From positions 1,706,318 through 1,770,317 of the forward strand of contig LNAC01000108.1 of NCBI GenBank assembly GCA_002007465.1: a stretch of 64,000 nucleotides of DNA, written 5' to 3'. Below the pieces are notes generated by a model, which ran no database searches, was not told the DNA's origin, and saw nothing but the letters and a program-made list of their open reading frames with translations. How positions within the stretch are numbered: position 1 is the stretch's first letter; each line of letters starts with the position of its first letter. The position numbers were made by a program, and so were the translations under genes. Below are positions 22,445-34,692 of this stretch, piece after piece. Source of the stretch: Ailurus styani (Eukaryota; Chordata; Mammalia; Carnivora; Ailuridae).

Positions 22445-22848
22445 TTTTGTTCTTTGGTGCATATTTTGGTTTAACTTGATTAGAAGAGACTGCTCTTTTG
22501 TTTACTTTTATTGATATCTTGCTATTGATGCTAGAGTAAATTAGTCTTACACGAGCACCTTATGCTTGGTGGTTTAAAGGACTAGCTTTGAACTCACATT
22601 CATAGGAGCAGGCAATGTCATCCTTGCATTTTCCTCATGTTCTTTATCTCAGTAACTAAGATTACTCTGGGTGCCTGAGGTGAGATGAGGAAAAAAAATG
22701 TGTCTTTAACCGGAGGGGTACAAATACTATGGTCCTAGAATATTAGTGTTTACCCTCTGTTTGGATTTAGGAACTATGTTGTTACTTAAGGTCTGGTAGT
22801 GTTTGGAACATGGAAGTGTTCTGAGGTACACTCTGGTCTAAGCCACTC
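22445..22848. other. Intronic sequence, nothing recognised
   Basis: No repeat or gene recognised. Confidence 0.4.
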
Positions 22849-22849
22849 C

Positions 22850-23190
22850 TGTCCTTTACCAGGATTATTCTAGGCAATATCTACTGATTTCTTCTGACCT
22901 TGTCCTGTTGAAAGCTGTTCTATACTCAGTAGCCAAAATGATCCTTCTAAAACATAATTCTGGTTTTCTGCTGAAAACGCCATTGGCTGCCCACATTACC
23001 CAGAAGAAAACCAAAGTCCTAAAGTGGCTTGCAGGGCCCTATTTGTTCACCCATGTCTCTGTACCCCCATTTCCCCCCTAGAATATAAGCTCTGGGAATG
23101 AAGAGATATTTAAATTGTCAAACCACCATTGGCTAGAATAGTGCCTGGCAATGTGGTAGGTACTTAATAAATTTTTTGTTGAATAAGTAG
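22850..23190 (+). repeat. L2
   Basis: ccattggctgcccacattac, ccaaagtcctaaagtggctt, agaatataagctctgggaat, agtgcctggcaatgtggtag, taataaattttttgttgaat follow the L2 3' half. Confidence 0.8.
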
Positions 23191-23194
23191 ACAA

Positions 23195-25228
23195 CTCGGG
23201 AAATTGTGTAGAAGGGGAAAAGCTATATTGTTGGCAGTGCCATGGTGTCCTTGTTAATAATCTGGCATTTGACCAAGGGAAAAGTATGCCTGTGAATGTC
23301 CAGATGACATAGGCAGGACTAGTTGGGGAGGGTGCGTAAAAACAGGTGGCAGAGATGACTCAGGGCTTAGGTGTCTCCTTACTGTCACAGGATAAATAAG
23401 GGCTAGATCCTCAGATTTGCTTCTTCACCCGTTGCAACATGGAAGATTGAAGATTTGTTGGGGTGATAAAATTCTTGCTGGTGTCAAAGAAGAGGTTAAT
23501 AGGAAAGAAACATGATGGGATAGTAGAATGGAAGGGGGTATGTGTGTGTGTTTGCTAGCTATCTGGTTAGATTCTTAAGGATCGTGTGTTAGTGGAACAG
23601 CCCATTTCCTTTAATTGAGTGCGTTGTAGAGTAAGTGGTTCTCAGTCCTGTAGCGGTCATTGCTGCTTTCCTCCAGCTGACTGTTGTGAACCCCTGTGCC
23701 TCTGCCATTAGGAACAAGGAAAAGCTTTGACTGATGTAACTTAGGGTAAATGCTAAGAATAAGCAGCAATATATGGAAAAGTATTTTTCAGGAAAGTTTT
23801 GAAAGTGCTGTATTACTGTTGACTAAGTAAATGTAAACACTGTCATTAATCTGGTAAAGGGGCTGACCGAATACTAATGTTATCTGAATAAAATAGTCTT
23901 AACCTGTTTTAAGAGTGGGTTTTTATTGCCTCTTCCTAATGTTAATTACCTGATTAGCTTTGGTATAGGTCAAGATTTTACTGCTTGGGTTTTCAGTTCA
24001 CTCAGCAAACACGTTATTAGTGTTAGGTATATAGAGTTTGCAGTCCTTTGAGGGAAATTGATATTAATGGATATTAATGAGATGAGTGTAAGGAGAGACA
24101 TGTCTAGGGTAACACCTAGAACAGGACTCAGCCTGTGTGCATCAGGGACAGCTTGCTGGGGAAGGAGACCCTTGTAGGAATGAGTAGGAGTTGGGTGGGA
24201 GGGGAGGAGGCATTCTAGGCTGAGGGTTCACATGTACCAAGAGACCATAGCTTAAGCAAATACATTCCTTCCTTTTCCTGGCTAGGTAGGCAGGGTTCAG
24301 CTGTGTGCAAACCACAGATTTTAGAGAAAGCTAAGGCGGTTTGTCTTTAATTGAGTGAATGCTGAGTAAGTGAAAAAAAAGTGATTAAGACTGCAACTTC
24401 AGATTATTTGAATCTTGGATGCCTTCCTACTCTATAGCAATATGAATGAATGATAAAGCTTTAATAAGCTAGGAGGAGTAAGGACATTACATACTTGCTG
24501 ATCTTGGAACTTTGTTTTCTTATTTGTTTTGGATAATACTATATAGCTTTGATGTATGGCCATATTAGTAATGTTTAGATCTGAGAATATTTAAATAACT
24601 GGATCAGAAGGATTATTTTGTATTTTGAGGGATGAGGATGGGAAGTTGTTTTAACTTGAAATGTGTTAAATTCAGTTCAGCATACCTTAGTTAAATTTTT
24701 TTGTTTCAGATATCTAATCCTTCTGAAGTAATTGTCCAGGTTAAATTACGGAGTTTGTCAATTAGTCTTGCATAATGCAAACCATAGCACCTGAAATATT
24801 GCCGGTGAGAGTATCAGGTTATAAGAGGAAGGTTTTAACTTTCCATTCTGCAGCCTTACTGTAAGTAGGGAGTTGGATGAATAAAAACCTGTACGAGACT
24901 GAAGACCCTCAGGCCAGTATGCCTTGAGAGAGAAGGTCCACTTGGAGTAAAGTTGAGGGTTAAAGTAGAGTTTTTGATTAGAGATTGCAAGCATCTGTAT
25001 TTCACGATACAATATGCAAGGTTTGGGTAGTTGTCTTATTACTGCTTGTTTCCTCTCATTCCAGAATTGTATCCTGACTTTGTAAATTGGGGAAACCAGT
25101 GACGCTGCCAGTGTTCTTTTGTGGTGGTGTCTGTTTGGGATCCTGTGCAAGTTGAATTATTGTTCAAATAAGGTAAATGTATGATGCTGAAAGGGATTAG
25201 TAATAACTTCATTGGTGTATAAAACTAG
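23195..25228. other. SINE-free intron stretch
   Basis: About 2 kb without a SINE. A short piece around 24140-24270 may belong to the old repeat seen at 2945. Otherwise unique-looking; no gene seen. Confidence 0.4.
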
Positions 25229-25230
25229 CC

Positions 25231-25394
25231 TTTTTTTTTTCATTTATTTGACAGAGATAGAGAGGGAACACAAGCAGGGGGAGTGGGAGAGGGAGAAGCA
25301 GGCCTCCCGCTGAGCAGGGGCTCAATCCCAGGACCCTGGGATCATGACCTGAGCCAAAGGCAGACACTTAACGACTGAGCCACCCAGGCGCCCC
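25231..25394 (-). mobile_element. CAN-SINE
   Basis: Poly(T) and catttatttgacagagatag to gagccacccaggcgcccc. Confidence 0.94.
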
Positions 25395-26117
25395 TAATGG
25401 AAGTTCTGGGTTCTTATTAAGCAGTGTTTATTTTTCAGTTTAATATACTGAAACAAGATGATAAAGTAGCTCTGCTCTCCTCTCTGATTCTATTCTAAGT
25501 TGTAGAATCAGCAGTTAACTGTTTTTATTTTAACTAAATAGTACATGTTTGTTCATTGGGAAGGATTGAAAAGATCATCCATAACTTGATGTATATATAA
25601 TCATTGTTAATATTTTGGTGAATAGTTGGTTTTCATACATGTGTTACTTGGATATATGAGTGTTCAATTAAAATCAGGGTTGGACTTTCTTGTCTTACCT
25701 GGTTCTTTTAACATTCCCTGTTTGTGTTTTTAAAATGACTTCATGGCATTTAATCAATGGATGTGCCATGTAATTTCAAATTATCTAACTAGTTCTTTTT
25801 TGGTAGACATTTAAGCTCTTCTGCATTTTCCCTGACTGATAACTATGTGATAGACACGAATACATTTATGTATACATTTGATTTTTCCTCACAGTATATT
25901 TTCTTAACTTTAAGAAAGCATTTATATATTTATTGTATTTTTTATTTTACTTATTAATACATGTATAAAAGTCCTTCCTAGTCCCTAGAAGCAATCATTT
26001 CCAACTCTGCTGTTTCTTTTGCTTTTGCTTCTATATAATAAGCTTATTTTGCTACTTACTGATTTTCTGGGTTTTGGTATTATCTGTTAATTTCCCACCT
26101 TGGGTGGTAGTGGTTTC

Positions 26118-26315
26118 TTTTTTTTTTTTTTTTTAAGATTTTATTCATTTATTTGACAGAGAGCTTACAAGTAGGCAGAGAGGCAGGCAGAGAGAGAGGA
26201 GGAAGCAGTCTCCGTGTTGAGCAGGGAGCCTGACGTGGGCTCTATCCCAGGACCCTGAGATCATGACCTGAGCTGAAGGCAGAGGCTTTAACCCACTGAG
26301 CCACCCAGGTGCCCC
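26118..26315 (-). mobile_element. CAN-SINE
   Basis: taagattttattcatttattt to gagccacccaggtgcccc. Duplication tggtagtggtttct. Confidence 0.95.
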
Positions 26316-26639
26316 GATGGTAGTGGTTTCTAGTGGAATTCCCTGACCACTTCACACATTCACATTTATCGTCATTCTGAATATAATGTAATTTTGGTGG
26401 TTAGAGCAGTATTCACTGTTGGAGGTTTATGGCTTTGTATAACTTACAGCCAAATCATTTCACATGCTGTGGTTAATTTTCCTGTTTTGCATAGCTTTTT
26501 GTTTTCTCTGTTGTTCATATCTTTTTGCTTTGTTTTGCTTAATTTCTGTTTCTCATCAGTAATTAATCTTTAAACTCTACCCAGAAATGTAATTCTTCCT
26601 CAGTATTTTAAACGTTTTAGCTATATTACAAGTTTTTTT

Positions 26640-26841
26640 AAAGTATTTTTTTCTTTAAAGATTTTATTTATTTATTTGTTAGAGATCAAGAGAGCCTGCA
26701 CAAGTGGGGAGAACAGCAGGCAAAGGCAGAAGCAGGCACTCTGCTGAGGAAGGAGCCCAATGTGGGACTTGATCCCAGGACCCTGGGATCATGACCTGAG
26801 CTGAAGGCAGATGCTTAACCACCTGAGCCACCCAGGAGTCC
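26640..26841 (-). mobile_element. CAN-SINE
   Basis: aaagattttatttatttattt to gagccacccaggagtcc. Duplication ctatattacaagtttt. Confidence 0.95.
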
Positions 26842-27085
26842 CTATATTACAAGTTTTATCTTCCTGGAGATACCTTCTGATCTGCTCCATTTTGGATGTT
26901 CTCTAGGCAGCTGCCCAGCTGTCTCAACATCATCATCCTCATGGCTTTTCCTACATCTTTTGTGCTGGATCCCGTTAACTTTTCCCCATATCCATTCCTT
27001 CTTAATTGAATCTCTTGTTTTGGAAGAGCACCTTTCTCCATTGGCTTCCTGAGAAAAGGGTACACAAGAGGTGAATTGTTTAGAC

Positions 27086-27156
27086 GAATGCACCCGATCT
27101 CTTCTGATCTCGGAAGCTAAGCAGGGTAGGGCCTGGTTAGTTTTTGGATGGGAGAC
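27086..27156 (+). pseudogene. 5S rRNA pseudogene, partial
   Basis: gaatgcacccgatctcttct, gatctcggaagctaagcagg, gtagggcctggttag, tttttggatgggagac match roughly nucleotides 24-94 of vertebrate 5S rRNA with few changes. Both gene ends are missing. Part of the internal promoter (A box gaagctaagcaggg and the start of the C box) survives. It lies in an old repeat. Confidence 0.92.
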
Positions 27157-27169
27157 ATATATGTCTAAA

Positions 27170-27650
27170 AATGCCTTTATTTTATTTTCATATTGATTGA
27201 TAGTTTGGTTGGGTATAAAAGTGTAGTTTGGACATAATTTTCCTTCAGTATTTTGAAGATAACTGCTCTGTTGCCCTTTGGCCTTCACTGTTCATGAGAT
27301 GTCATTTACCTTTGAGCAATGAAACTTTAGAACTTCTCTTTTCCAGCATTCTGAAATTTTACAATGATGTTCGTCATGTGGCTGTTTTCATCTAATGTGC
27401 TGGTCACTTAATGGACTGAAACTTAATGTCCCTCAGTTCTGGGAAATTTTCTGGAATTATGTCCTTGATTTTTCTCCCCTTTATTTTCTCTACTCTTTTT
27501 GTGAAATTGTTAATTGGATGTTGGATCTTTTGAACTGATCCTGTAAATTTATTTTTTTTCTGCTGTTTCCATCTCTGATTACTTTGTGGAAGATTTCCTT
27601 GATTCCATTTTATAGGCTTTGTTGTTTTTTTTCCACTTATGTTCTTATAT
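27170..27650 (-). repeat. Ancient mammalian interspersed repeat (family not assigned)
   Basis: The series gatagtttggttgggtataa, attttccttcagtattttga, tctgaaattttacaatgatg, cagttctgggaaattttctg recurs in mammalian genomes. Likely an old antisense transposon. The 5S pseudogene interrupts its left part. Confidence 0.45.
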
Positions 27651-27754
27651 ATATATATTTTTTTTCCATATTCATCATCCCTCCCTCCCTCCCTTTTTTT
27701 CTTTCTTTCTTTTTTTTTTTTTTTTTTAACAATTTTTTTTATTTTTTTGNTTTT

Positions 27755-27945
27755 TTTAACAATTTTATTTATTTATTTGACAGAGGCAGAGAGATCACAA
27801 GTAGGCAGAGAGGCAGGCACAGAGAGAGGAGGAAGCAGGCTCCCCACTGAGCAGAGAGTCCGATCCGGGGCTCGATCCCAGGACCCTGAGATCATGACCT
27901 GAGCTGAAGGCAGAGGCTTTAACCCTCTGAGCCACCCAGGCACCC
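27755..27945 (-). mobile_element. CAN-SINE next to a T-rich join with an N
   Basis: taacaattttatttatttattt to gagccacccaggcaccc. To its left the string tttttttaacaatttt occurs twice, either side of an N at 27750. Confidence 0.93.
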
Positions 27946-27956
27946 TTTCTTTCTTT

Positions 27957-28289
27957 TCTTTAAAGATTTTATTTATTGGGTGCCTGGGTGGCTCAGTCAG
28001 TTAAGTGTCTGCTTTTAGCTCAGGTCCCGGGATCGAGTTCCACATTGGGCTCCTTGCTTGGCTGGGCTGCTTGTTTGTGCACACACTCTCTCTCAAATAA
28101 AGTCTTTAAAAATTTTATTTATTTATTTATTTATCTGAGAGAGAGAAGGAGAGTACAGAGGGAAAGTGAGCGGGAGAAGCAGACTCCCTGATGAACAGAG
28201 AGCCTGATGTGGGACTTGATCCCAGGACCCTGAGATGATGACCTGTGCTGAAAGCAGATGCTTAACCAACTGAGCCACCCAGGAGCCCC
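27957..28289 (-). mobile_element. CAN-SINE split by a + strand SINE
   Basis: Left piece aaagattttatttatt (27962-27977) and right piece from 28112 to gagccacccaggagcccc. The + copy at 27978-28111 sits in its ttttatttatt. Confidence 0.92.
27978..28111 (+). mobile_element. CAN-SINE nested in the previous entry
   Basis: gggtgcctgggtggctcagtc to caaataaagtctttaaaa; middle shortened. Duplication attttatttatt. Confidence 0.93.
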
Positions 28290-28302
28290 ATCAGCTTTTT
28301 CT

Positions 28303-28394
28303 TTTAAGTAATCTCCACTCAGCATGGGGCTTGTACTCATGACTCCCAAGATCAAGAGCCCCATGCTCTACTGACTGAGCCAGCCAGGTGCCCG
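28303..28394 (-). mobile_element. CAN-SINE, old short form
   Basis: taagtaatctccactcagca to gagccagccaggtgccc. Confidence 0.92.
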
Positions 28395-28629
28395 CATATT
28401 CATCAACATTTTTATTTACTCCATTCTTCTTCATACAACTGTAAACAGTCGCAGTCCCTTTAAGAATATAGTTATGCTTTTCATACGTATGCAGAAACCT
28501 GTGCCTTCTATGGGTGCCAGGACAAGCTGGCAGTTGGTCTTAAATTTTCCCACATGAGTCAGGGATTCCAACTGTAGTAAATTACAGACCCCTTCCTTCC
28601 CACCTCTCATGAAGGCTTTTCAATTTATT

Positions 28630-29190
28630 GACATCATGGATGATAAAATTTGTTTATGTTGTTGTGGTAACATTTAAGATGAGATCTGTCGTCTTACTAA
28701 TTTTTTAGTGGATATTATTGTTGACTATAGAAAGAGCATTGTACAACAGATCTCTCTAAAGCTTATTAGTCTTATTTAATGCATGCATTTGATTAGTAAA
28801 TGCCCATTTCCCCCTACTCCTAGCCCCATGACAACCACCATTCCACTCTGAATCTATGAGATTGTCTATTTGAGATGCCTCATGTAAGTGGAATCATGCA
28901 GTATTTGCCTTTTTGTGACTGGCTTATTTTATTTAGCATCATGTCTTTCAGGTTCATTAGTGTTGTTGCATGTTGCAGAATTCTTTTTTTTTTTTTTAAA
29001 GACTGAATAGGTCCGTTGTATGTATATACCACATTTTCTTTATCCATTCTGTTGACGGACATTTAGGTTCTTTCCACATCTTGGCTTTTGTTAACAGTGC
29101 TGCAATGAGCCAGGGGAGTGCTGATATCTCTTTGGGATCCAGATTTCACTTCTTTTGGATAAATACGCAGAAGTGGAATTGCTGGATATG
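28630..29190 (-). mobile_element. Old L1 ORF2 3' end and 3' UTR
   Basis: caaccaccattccactctga, tttgagatgcctcatgtaag, gcatcatgtctttcaggttc, tatccattctgttgacggac, aatacgcagaagtggaattg: reversed end of L1 ORF2. Confidence 0.85.
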
Positions 29191-29194
29191 TATT

Positions 29195-29369
29195 ATATTT
29201 TTAATTGTCAGAGAGAGAGAGAGAGTGAGTGAGAGCAGGAGCGCCAGAGCAAGCACATGCGAGAGCACAAGCAGAGGGAGGAACCTGATTGGGGTTTGAT
29301 TCCAGGACCCCAGGGTCACGACCTGAGCCGAAGGCAGATGCTTAACTGACTGAGCCACCAAGGGGTCCC
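29195..29369 (-). mobile_element. CAN-SINE
   Basis: ttaattgtcagagagagaga to gagccaccaaggggtccc. Confidence 0.9.
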
Positions 29370-29739
29370 TGGGCAGTGGGGTGTATTTCTAAACTTTGTA
29401 TTTTTTTCCATTTATTTCTCTAATCTTGTACTAATACTCAGTGTTTTTAATTGTAGCCTTATTTCATCTTCTACTTAGTGATGCAAACCTTTCTTTCCTC
29501 TCTACCCTCCGTAAACAAAATATAATTATATCCATACTCCATATTTTCATCCATAGAGAAATAGGTCAGTTCTTCAAGAGACTTAAGTTTTGGTAATTAG
29601 AAAATAAAAGACTAGAAGGATATGTACATAGGAAACCAGTTGCATAAATTTTAAAATAAGCATAGTGGATTTTAACCTCTTCAGATTCTTTCCTTTGTCT
29701 TTTAAGGCTGTTTTTGATTTTTTTTTATTTATTCAGTCA

Positions 29740-30230
29740 GTAGATGCTTGAGTCCTAGTTACTGTGCCTGCTCTGTGTGCTGGGGATACCAACAGTGAGC
29801 AAGACAGACAGGACTTTTGTTCTTGGGGAGTTTTCTAGTTTGGGGAGGCAGATAATTCCAGATTTTCCTAAGTGTTAGGAATGAAATAGGACTACCAGAT
29901 AACTGAGGAGTGGGGGAGCAGTGAGGTTCATTAGATAATACACTATAGGAAGGCCTTTTCAAGTAGCTGAGATTAGTGGGATGGGAAAGGATCCAGCCAT
30001 GCCCGAGACTGCAGAAGAGTGTATTCGGAGACAATGGCAGTTGGAAAGGTGCTGAGATTGTAAATGCCCGCCTTGTTCGAGGAACAGAAAGAAGACCATT
30101 GTGGCTTGGAGAGGGTGGTTTGAGATGGTGTTGTACAAGTAGGCGAGGGCCACATCACTTTGTATTTTGAAGGTGTGGCAAGCCAGATCTTTCCTATATA
30201 AACCTGATGAGTTCAATTTTGTCCTTTATT
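29740..30230 (+). repeat. Ancient mammalian interspersed repeat, second copy
   Basis: tgtgtgctggggataccaac, agtgagcaagacagacagga, ttgttcgaggaacagaaaga, agaccattgtggcttggaga. Same family type as 2945-3380. Confidence 0.5.
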
Positions 30231-30276
30231 AAGGAATATATATAAGATGTTCTAAGAGATAAATAGATCTACTTAT

Positions 30277-30470
30277 TTTATTAAATTTTTAAATAAAGAT
30301 TCTATTTATTTATTTTTCAGAGGGAGGGAGAGAAAGCACCCAAGCAGGGGGAGTGGCAGGCAGAGGGAGAAGCAGGCTCTCCCCTCTGAGCAAGGAGCCT
30401 GATGTGGGACTCCATCCCAGGGCCCTGGGATCATGACCCAAGCCTAGGGCAGATGCCACCCAGGCATCCC
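30277..30470 (-). mobile_element. CAN-SINE
   Basis: aaagattctatttatttattt to gatgccacccaggcatccc. Confidence 0.92.
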
Positions 30471-30649
30471 AGTAGATCTCTGTCGGTGGTTTATATGCTG
30501 TTCCTGAAGGAAAGGCCAGAGAGAGGAGCTGTATTGCTCACAGATACCTGAACTAAGTTCTGGTTGGGTATTTAGATCTAATTGGAGTTGGGGTAGTTGT
30601 GTTATCTTTAAATGTAGATAACTTTGAATAGTGCCTTAATTCATTTTTT

Positions 30650-31012
30650 TAATAAGGATTTTATTTATTGGGCACCTGGGTGGCTCAGTGGGTTAAAGCC
30701 TCTGTGCTTTCAGCTCAGGTCATGATCTCAGGGTCCTGGGATCGAGGCCCACATCAGGCTCCCTGGTCAGCGGGGAGCCTGCTTCCTCTCTCTGCCTGCC
30801 TCTCTGCCTACTTGTGATCTGTCTCTGTGTGTCAAATAAATAAATAAAATCTTTAAAAAGAAAGATTTATTTTATTTGAGAGAAAGTGGGAGAAGAGGCA
30901 GAGGGTGAAGCAGACTCCCTTGCAGAGCAGGGAGCATGATGCAGGACTTGATCCCAGGACCCCAGGATCATGACCTGAGTGGAAGGCAGATGCTTAACTA
31001 ACTAAGCAACCC
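30650..31012 (-). mobile_element. CAN-SINE split by a + strand SINE
   Basis: Left piece aaggattttatttatt, right piece from about 30861 to ctaagcaaccc. Duplication ttaattcatttt / ttaactcatttt outside. Confidence 0.9.
30670..30860 (+). mobile_element. CAN-SINE nested in the previous entry
   Basis: gggcacctgggtggctcagtg, ctctgcctacttgtgatctg, aaataaataaaatcttt. The same insertion point (after ttttatttatt) as at 27978. Confidence 0.95.
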
Positions 31013-31300
31013 TTAACTCATTTTAAATGGAAGCAACAGGTTGGGTTCTTGTAGACTTAGGTGTTTTGTAGACTCAGGATAAAATCAAAATGATAGCAGA
31101 TCTTGAAATCATTTTTGGTTTCTTTTGTAGAGTTGTGTGTTTACTTAAGACATTTCTCTTTTTTTTCCCCCTCATTTTATGTGGTGAAGTGCAGATATAA
31201 ATGGAAAGCCATCAGGTGGTTATAGCAACAGGAAAATCTTAGTGGATAGAAACTATAAACTGTAAAAATAAAAGATGAATTTAAAAGTGACAAAAGAGTG

Positions 31301-31482
31301 GGGCGCCTGGGTGGCTCAGTGGGTTTAAAGCCTCTGCCTTCAGCTCAGGTCATGATCTCAGGGTCCTGGGATTGAGCCCCGCATCAGGCACTCTGCTCAG
31401 CAGGGAGCCTGCTTCCTCCTCTCTCTCTGCCTACTTGTGATCTCTCTCTGTCAAATAAATAAAGTCTTTAAAAAAAAAAAAG
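31301..31482 (+). mobile_element. CAN-SINE
   Basis: gggcgcctgggtggctcagtg to caaataaataaagtcttt and poly(A). Duplication aagtgacaaaagag / aagtgacgaaatag. Confidence 0.95.
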
Positions 31483-31495
31483 AAGTGACGAAATA

Positions 31496-31592
31496 GAGGC
31501 GCCTGACTGGCTCAGTCAGTAGAGCATGCCATTCTTCATCTTGGGGTTGTGAGTTTGAATCCCATGTTGGGTGAAGAGATTACTTAAAAAAA
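31496..31592 (+). mobile_element. CAN-SINE, old short form
   Basis: gaggcgcctgactggctcag, gttgtgagtttgaatccca, gaagagattacttaaaa. Confidence 0.92.
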
Positions 31593-31775
31593 TTAGTAAG
31601 TAAAAGTAATCAAATAATAATATTGGATCAGATTTAAAACTTGAGCATTCCAAAAGACGTAATCATTGTTGTCCTTTAGGATAGCACTGTGCAAGAGAAG
31701 TCCAGCCTGAGCCCTATGTAATTTTGGATTTTCTAGCAGCCATGTTACAAAAGAAAGCAAATGAAATGAATTTTA

Positions 31776-31990
31776 TTTTATTTATTTTTATTTTTATTTA
31801 TTTTTAAAGATTTTATTTATTTATTTCACAGAGGGAGAGAGATCACAAGGAGGCAGAGAGGCAGGCGGCGGGGGGGGGAGCAGGCTCCCCGCTGAGCAGG
31901 GAGCCTGGTGCGGGCCTCGATCCCAGGACCCTGAGATCATGATCTGAGCCGAAAGCAGAGGCTTTAACCCACTGAGCCACCCAGGCGCCC
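31776..31990 (-). mobile_element. CAN-SINE
   Basis: aaagattttatttatttattt to gagccacccaggcgccc. Perfect 15-base duplication atgaaatgaatttta. Confidence 0.96.
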
Positions 31991-32315
31991 ATGAAATGAA
32001 TTTTAATGATACATTTTTATGTAATATATCCAGTATATTCTCATTTCAACATGTAATTAATATAAAAAATAGTGAGTTTACACTTTGATTTTTGTACTGA
32101 GTCTTTGAAATTCTGTATTTATTTTCTACGTATGGCTCATTTCATTCCAGACCAGTAACATTTCAGGTGCTTGGTAGCCACATGTGTATTGGACAGTGCA
32201 GTCTGCAGGCTTATGCATTTGAAGGAACAGAAAAATTAATGATTCAGTTATTGAATGATACACTCCCATCCTCCAAATATAAAGCAGTGAAAAAATAACA
32301 TATAAGGAAATAAAC

Positions 32316-32516
32316 TTTTTTTTTTAACTTTTTTTTTTTAGATTTATTTATTTATTTGACAGAGATCACAAGTAGGCAGAGAGGTAGGCAGAGAGAGAGG
32401 AGGAAGCAGGCTCTCTGCGGTGCAGAGAGCCCGATGTGGGCCTCGATCCCAGGACGCTGAGATCATGACCTGAGCCGAAGGCAGAGGCTTTAACCCACTG
32501 AGCCACCCAGGCGCCC
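32316..32516 (-). mobile_element. CAN-SINE
   Basis: tagatttatttatttatttg to gagccacccaggcgccc. Duplication aggaaataaac. Confidence 0.95.
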
Positions 32517-32519
32517 AGG

Positions 32520-33130
32520 AAATAAACACATTTTTTTCCTTCTAAATCTCCGTGTGCTAGACTTGTTTGGAGAAGATGATTTGATCCTAGAAAGGATCAG
32601 TGTCTGTAAAAGATGTCAAACAACTTATTTCTCTTAATAGAGTTATAAAGTAGAACTCTGTGTAAACAGTGGTTGTCTGTGCATCAGGAGTTGGATGATA
32701 ACTTCATGAAGGGAGACTACAGTGGTCCTGCTCCTTGCAATCTATGAACAGTGTTCATATGCCACTGGTTCAGAATCCCTTTCCAGGTTTTCTCAGTAAG
32801 AATCTTTGATAAATGGACTTGTTTTAAAGCTCTAAAGGTGATTGCAGTATGCACCACTGGTTCAGCCCAAGGTAATAATTTCATTTTAAAGAATAGTTAA
32901 GTGTCACAGTTGGCTATTTAGTTTTTAAAGAGGTTTACCATAATGAGAGCCGGAAGGAGGCCATAGGTCATTAGTTAACATAGGCTATAGTGTCTTTATT
33001 AAGTTAGAAAAGCTGAGAGTTCCTCTAAAAAATAAAAAGATACTCCCCAGTGGTAACACATACTCATTTAAAATTGGAACTAGAATTGCTGTTACCCACC
33101 CTAGGGATAGAGGACAACAGCCTCTGGGGT
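32520..33130. other. Intronic sequence, nothing recognised
   Basis: No repeat or gene recognised. Confidence 0.4.
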
Positions 33131-33145
33131 GAATTGAAGATTATT

Positions 33146-33352
33146 ATTATTATTTTTTAAAGATTTTATTTATTTATTTGACACAGAGAGAGAGATTACA
33201 GGTAGGCAGAGAGGCAGGCAGAGAGACAGGGAGAGGAGGAAGCAGGCTCCCCGCTGAGCAGGGAGCCCGATGCGGGCCTCGATCCCAGGACGCTGAGATC
33301 ATGACCTGAGCCAAAAGCAGAGGCTTTAACCCACTGAGCCACCCAGGCGCCC
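33146..33352 (-). mobile_element. CAN-SINE
   Basis: aaagattttatttatttattt to gagccacccaggcgcc. Perfect 16-base duplication tgaattgaagattatt. Confidence 0.96.
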
Positions 33353-33354
33353 TG

Positions 33355-33798
33355 AATTGAAGATTATTTAAGGTGCTGACTGTGCTATGCTGTTCATTCT
33401 GTTTCTCTAATGATGAGAAATTAATTGCACAGATGATCTACTAGCTTAGTAGACCCCCACTGAGTCAATTCTCAAGAGAAGATGCTGCAAGTTGCCTACA
33501 CTGGGGATACTGTGATGAACAAGTTCCAAATGAATGGCCCCTCAACTTGCTGTTGATGTTCCCTGCTAACACCTAGCAGCAAAGGAATTATTCTCCAAAG
33601 GTCATGATCTTAGCATATGACCTTTTCTCTATACCTCTCCATGCAACACATGCTGCTTTAGCTAATACAAGGTATAAAACACTGTATTCTGTGATTACTT
33701 ACTACTAATAGCAAGGAAATAGAATTCACTAGTGAAATCTGTTTGCTCTCAGGTTCCTCAGTGTCTCCCTTTCACCACTCTAAATTGTAGCTAAACAT
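33355..33798. other. Intronic sequence, nothing recognised
   Basis: No repeat or gene recognised. Confidence 0.4.
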
Positions 33799-33799
33799 A

Positions 33800-33965
33800 G
33801 CTTGTGGCGTGAACTCACCTGCTATGTGCAAGGCAGTTTATGTGCACTTACTTAGTTCCTATGGTGGTTCTGTGAGTGGTAGGTCACTTTTGGAAGACTG
33901 GGAAAATAGCTTACCCAGCTAATGAATGCAAGAGCCAAGAACCTAGTTCTTTTTCAGTGCCAAAG
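33800..33965 (-). repeat. MIR
   Basis: cctgctatgtgcaaggcagt, tggtggttctgtgagtggta, ggaaaatagcttacccagct, gagccaagaacctagttctt. Confidence 0.65.
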
Positions 33966-34009
33966 CCACTACTCACTGCCGAGCCTGGTCCAGTATTAGA
34001 AAGTGACTT

Positions 34010-34150
34010 GGATCCCTGGGTGGCTCAGTTGGTTGGGCATCTGCCTCTGGGTGGGGTTGTGATCCTGGAGTCCCAGGATCAATCCCTGCATTGGACTCCC
34101 TGTTCAGCGGGGAGTCTGCTTCTCCCTCTGCCACTTACCCCGATCGTGTT

Positions 34151-34201
<51 letters not shown>

Positions 34202-34218
34202 GAATAAAAAAAAAAAAA
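34010..34218 (+). mobile_element. CAN-SINE with expanded (CT)n
   Basis: ggatccctgggtggctcagtt to tgaataaaaaa. The pyrimidine block before the tail has expanded to about 21 CT units (34157-34199). Confidence 0.94.
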
Positions 34219-34256
34219 GTGACTCTCTGGTGCTGTCCACTTGAGACAGGGCATTT

Positions 34257-34380
34257 TATTTATTTATTTTTAAAGACTTTTAAAAAAATTTTTTTGACCT
34301 CAACACCTAATGTGGGTCTGAAACTTAGCACCCTGAGATCAAGAGTCGCATGCTCCACTGACTGAGCCAGTTAGGCACCT
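34257..34380 (-). mobile_element. CAN-SINE, old short form
   Basis: gacctcaacacctaatgtgg, caccctgagatcaagagtcg, gagccagttaggcacct. Confidence 0.88.
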
Positions 34381-34692
34381 GGAGATGGGGTATTTTAGAT
34401 TGATAATTCAGCATATTCTCTCACTTACAGCCACCTTTATGCCCTTCTTGAAGTAACCTTAGATTGTGGAGAACACTGAATGAAACCTGGATTCCTGTCC
34501 TAGCTTGGTTGCTTACTGTGTCGCGATTATTATGGCTCCCCTTGCCACTGAGCAGGATTCCCCAGCCATCTGTCTACTTGGGGCTTCATAACTGTGAGAC
34601 ATGGACACCAAATCCCCCTGCCTTTTTGTTTGTTTAATAAACTTTTTTGTTTGAGACCTGGTTTACCCACTCCTGCAAGGATGGTGCCGAAT

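Noticed and set aside
24758..25150. 130-codon open frame on the - strand
   Set aside because: No domain or repeat signal, no splice or promoter context; probably chance.
26842..27288. 148-codon open frame on the - strand
   Set aside because: It runs through an old repeat and the 5S pseudogene; no recognisable protein.
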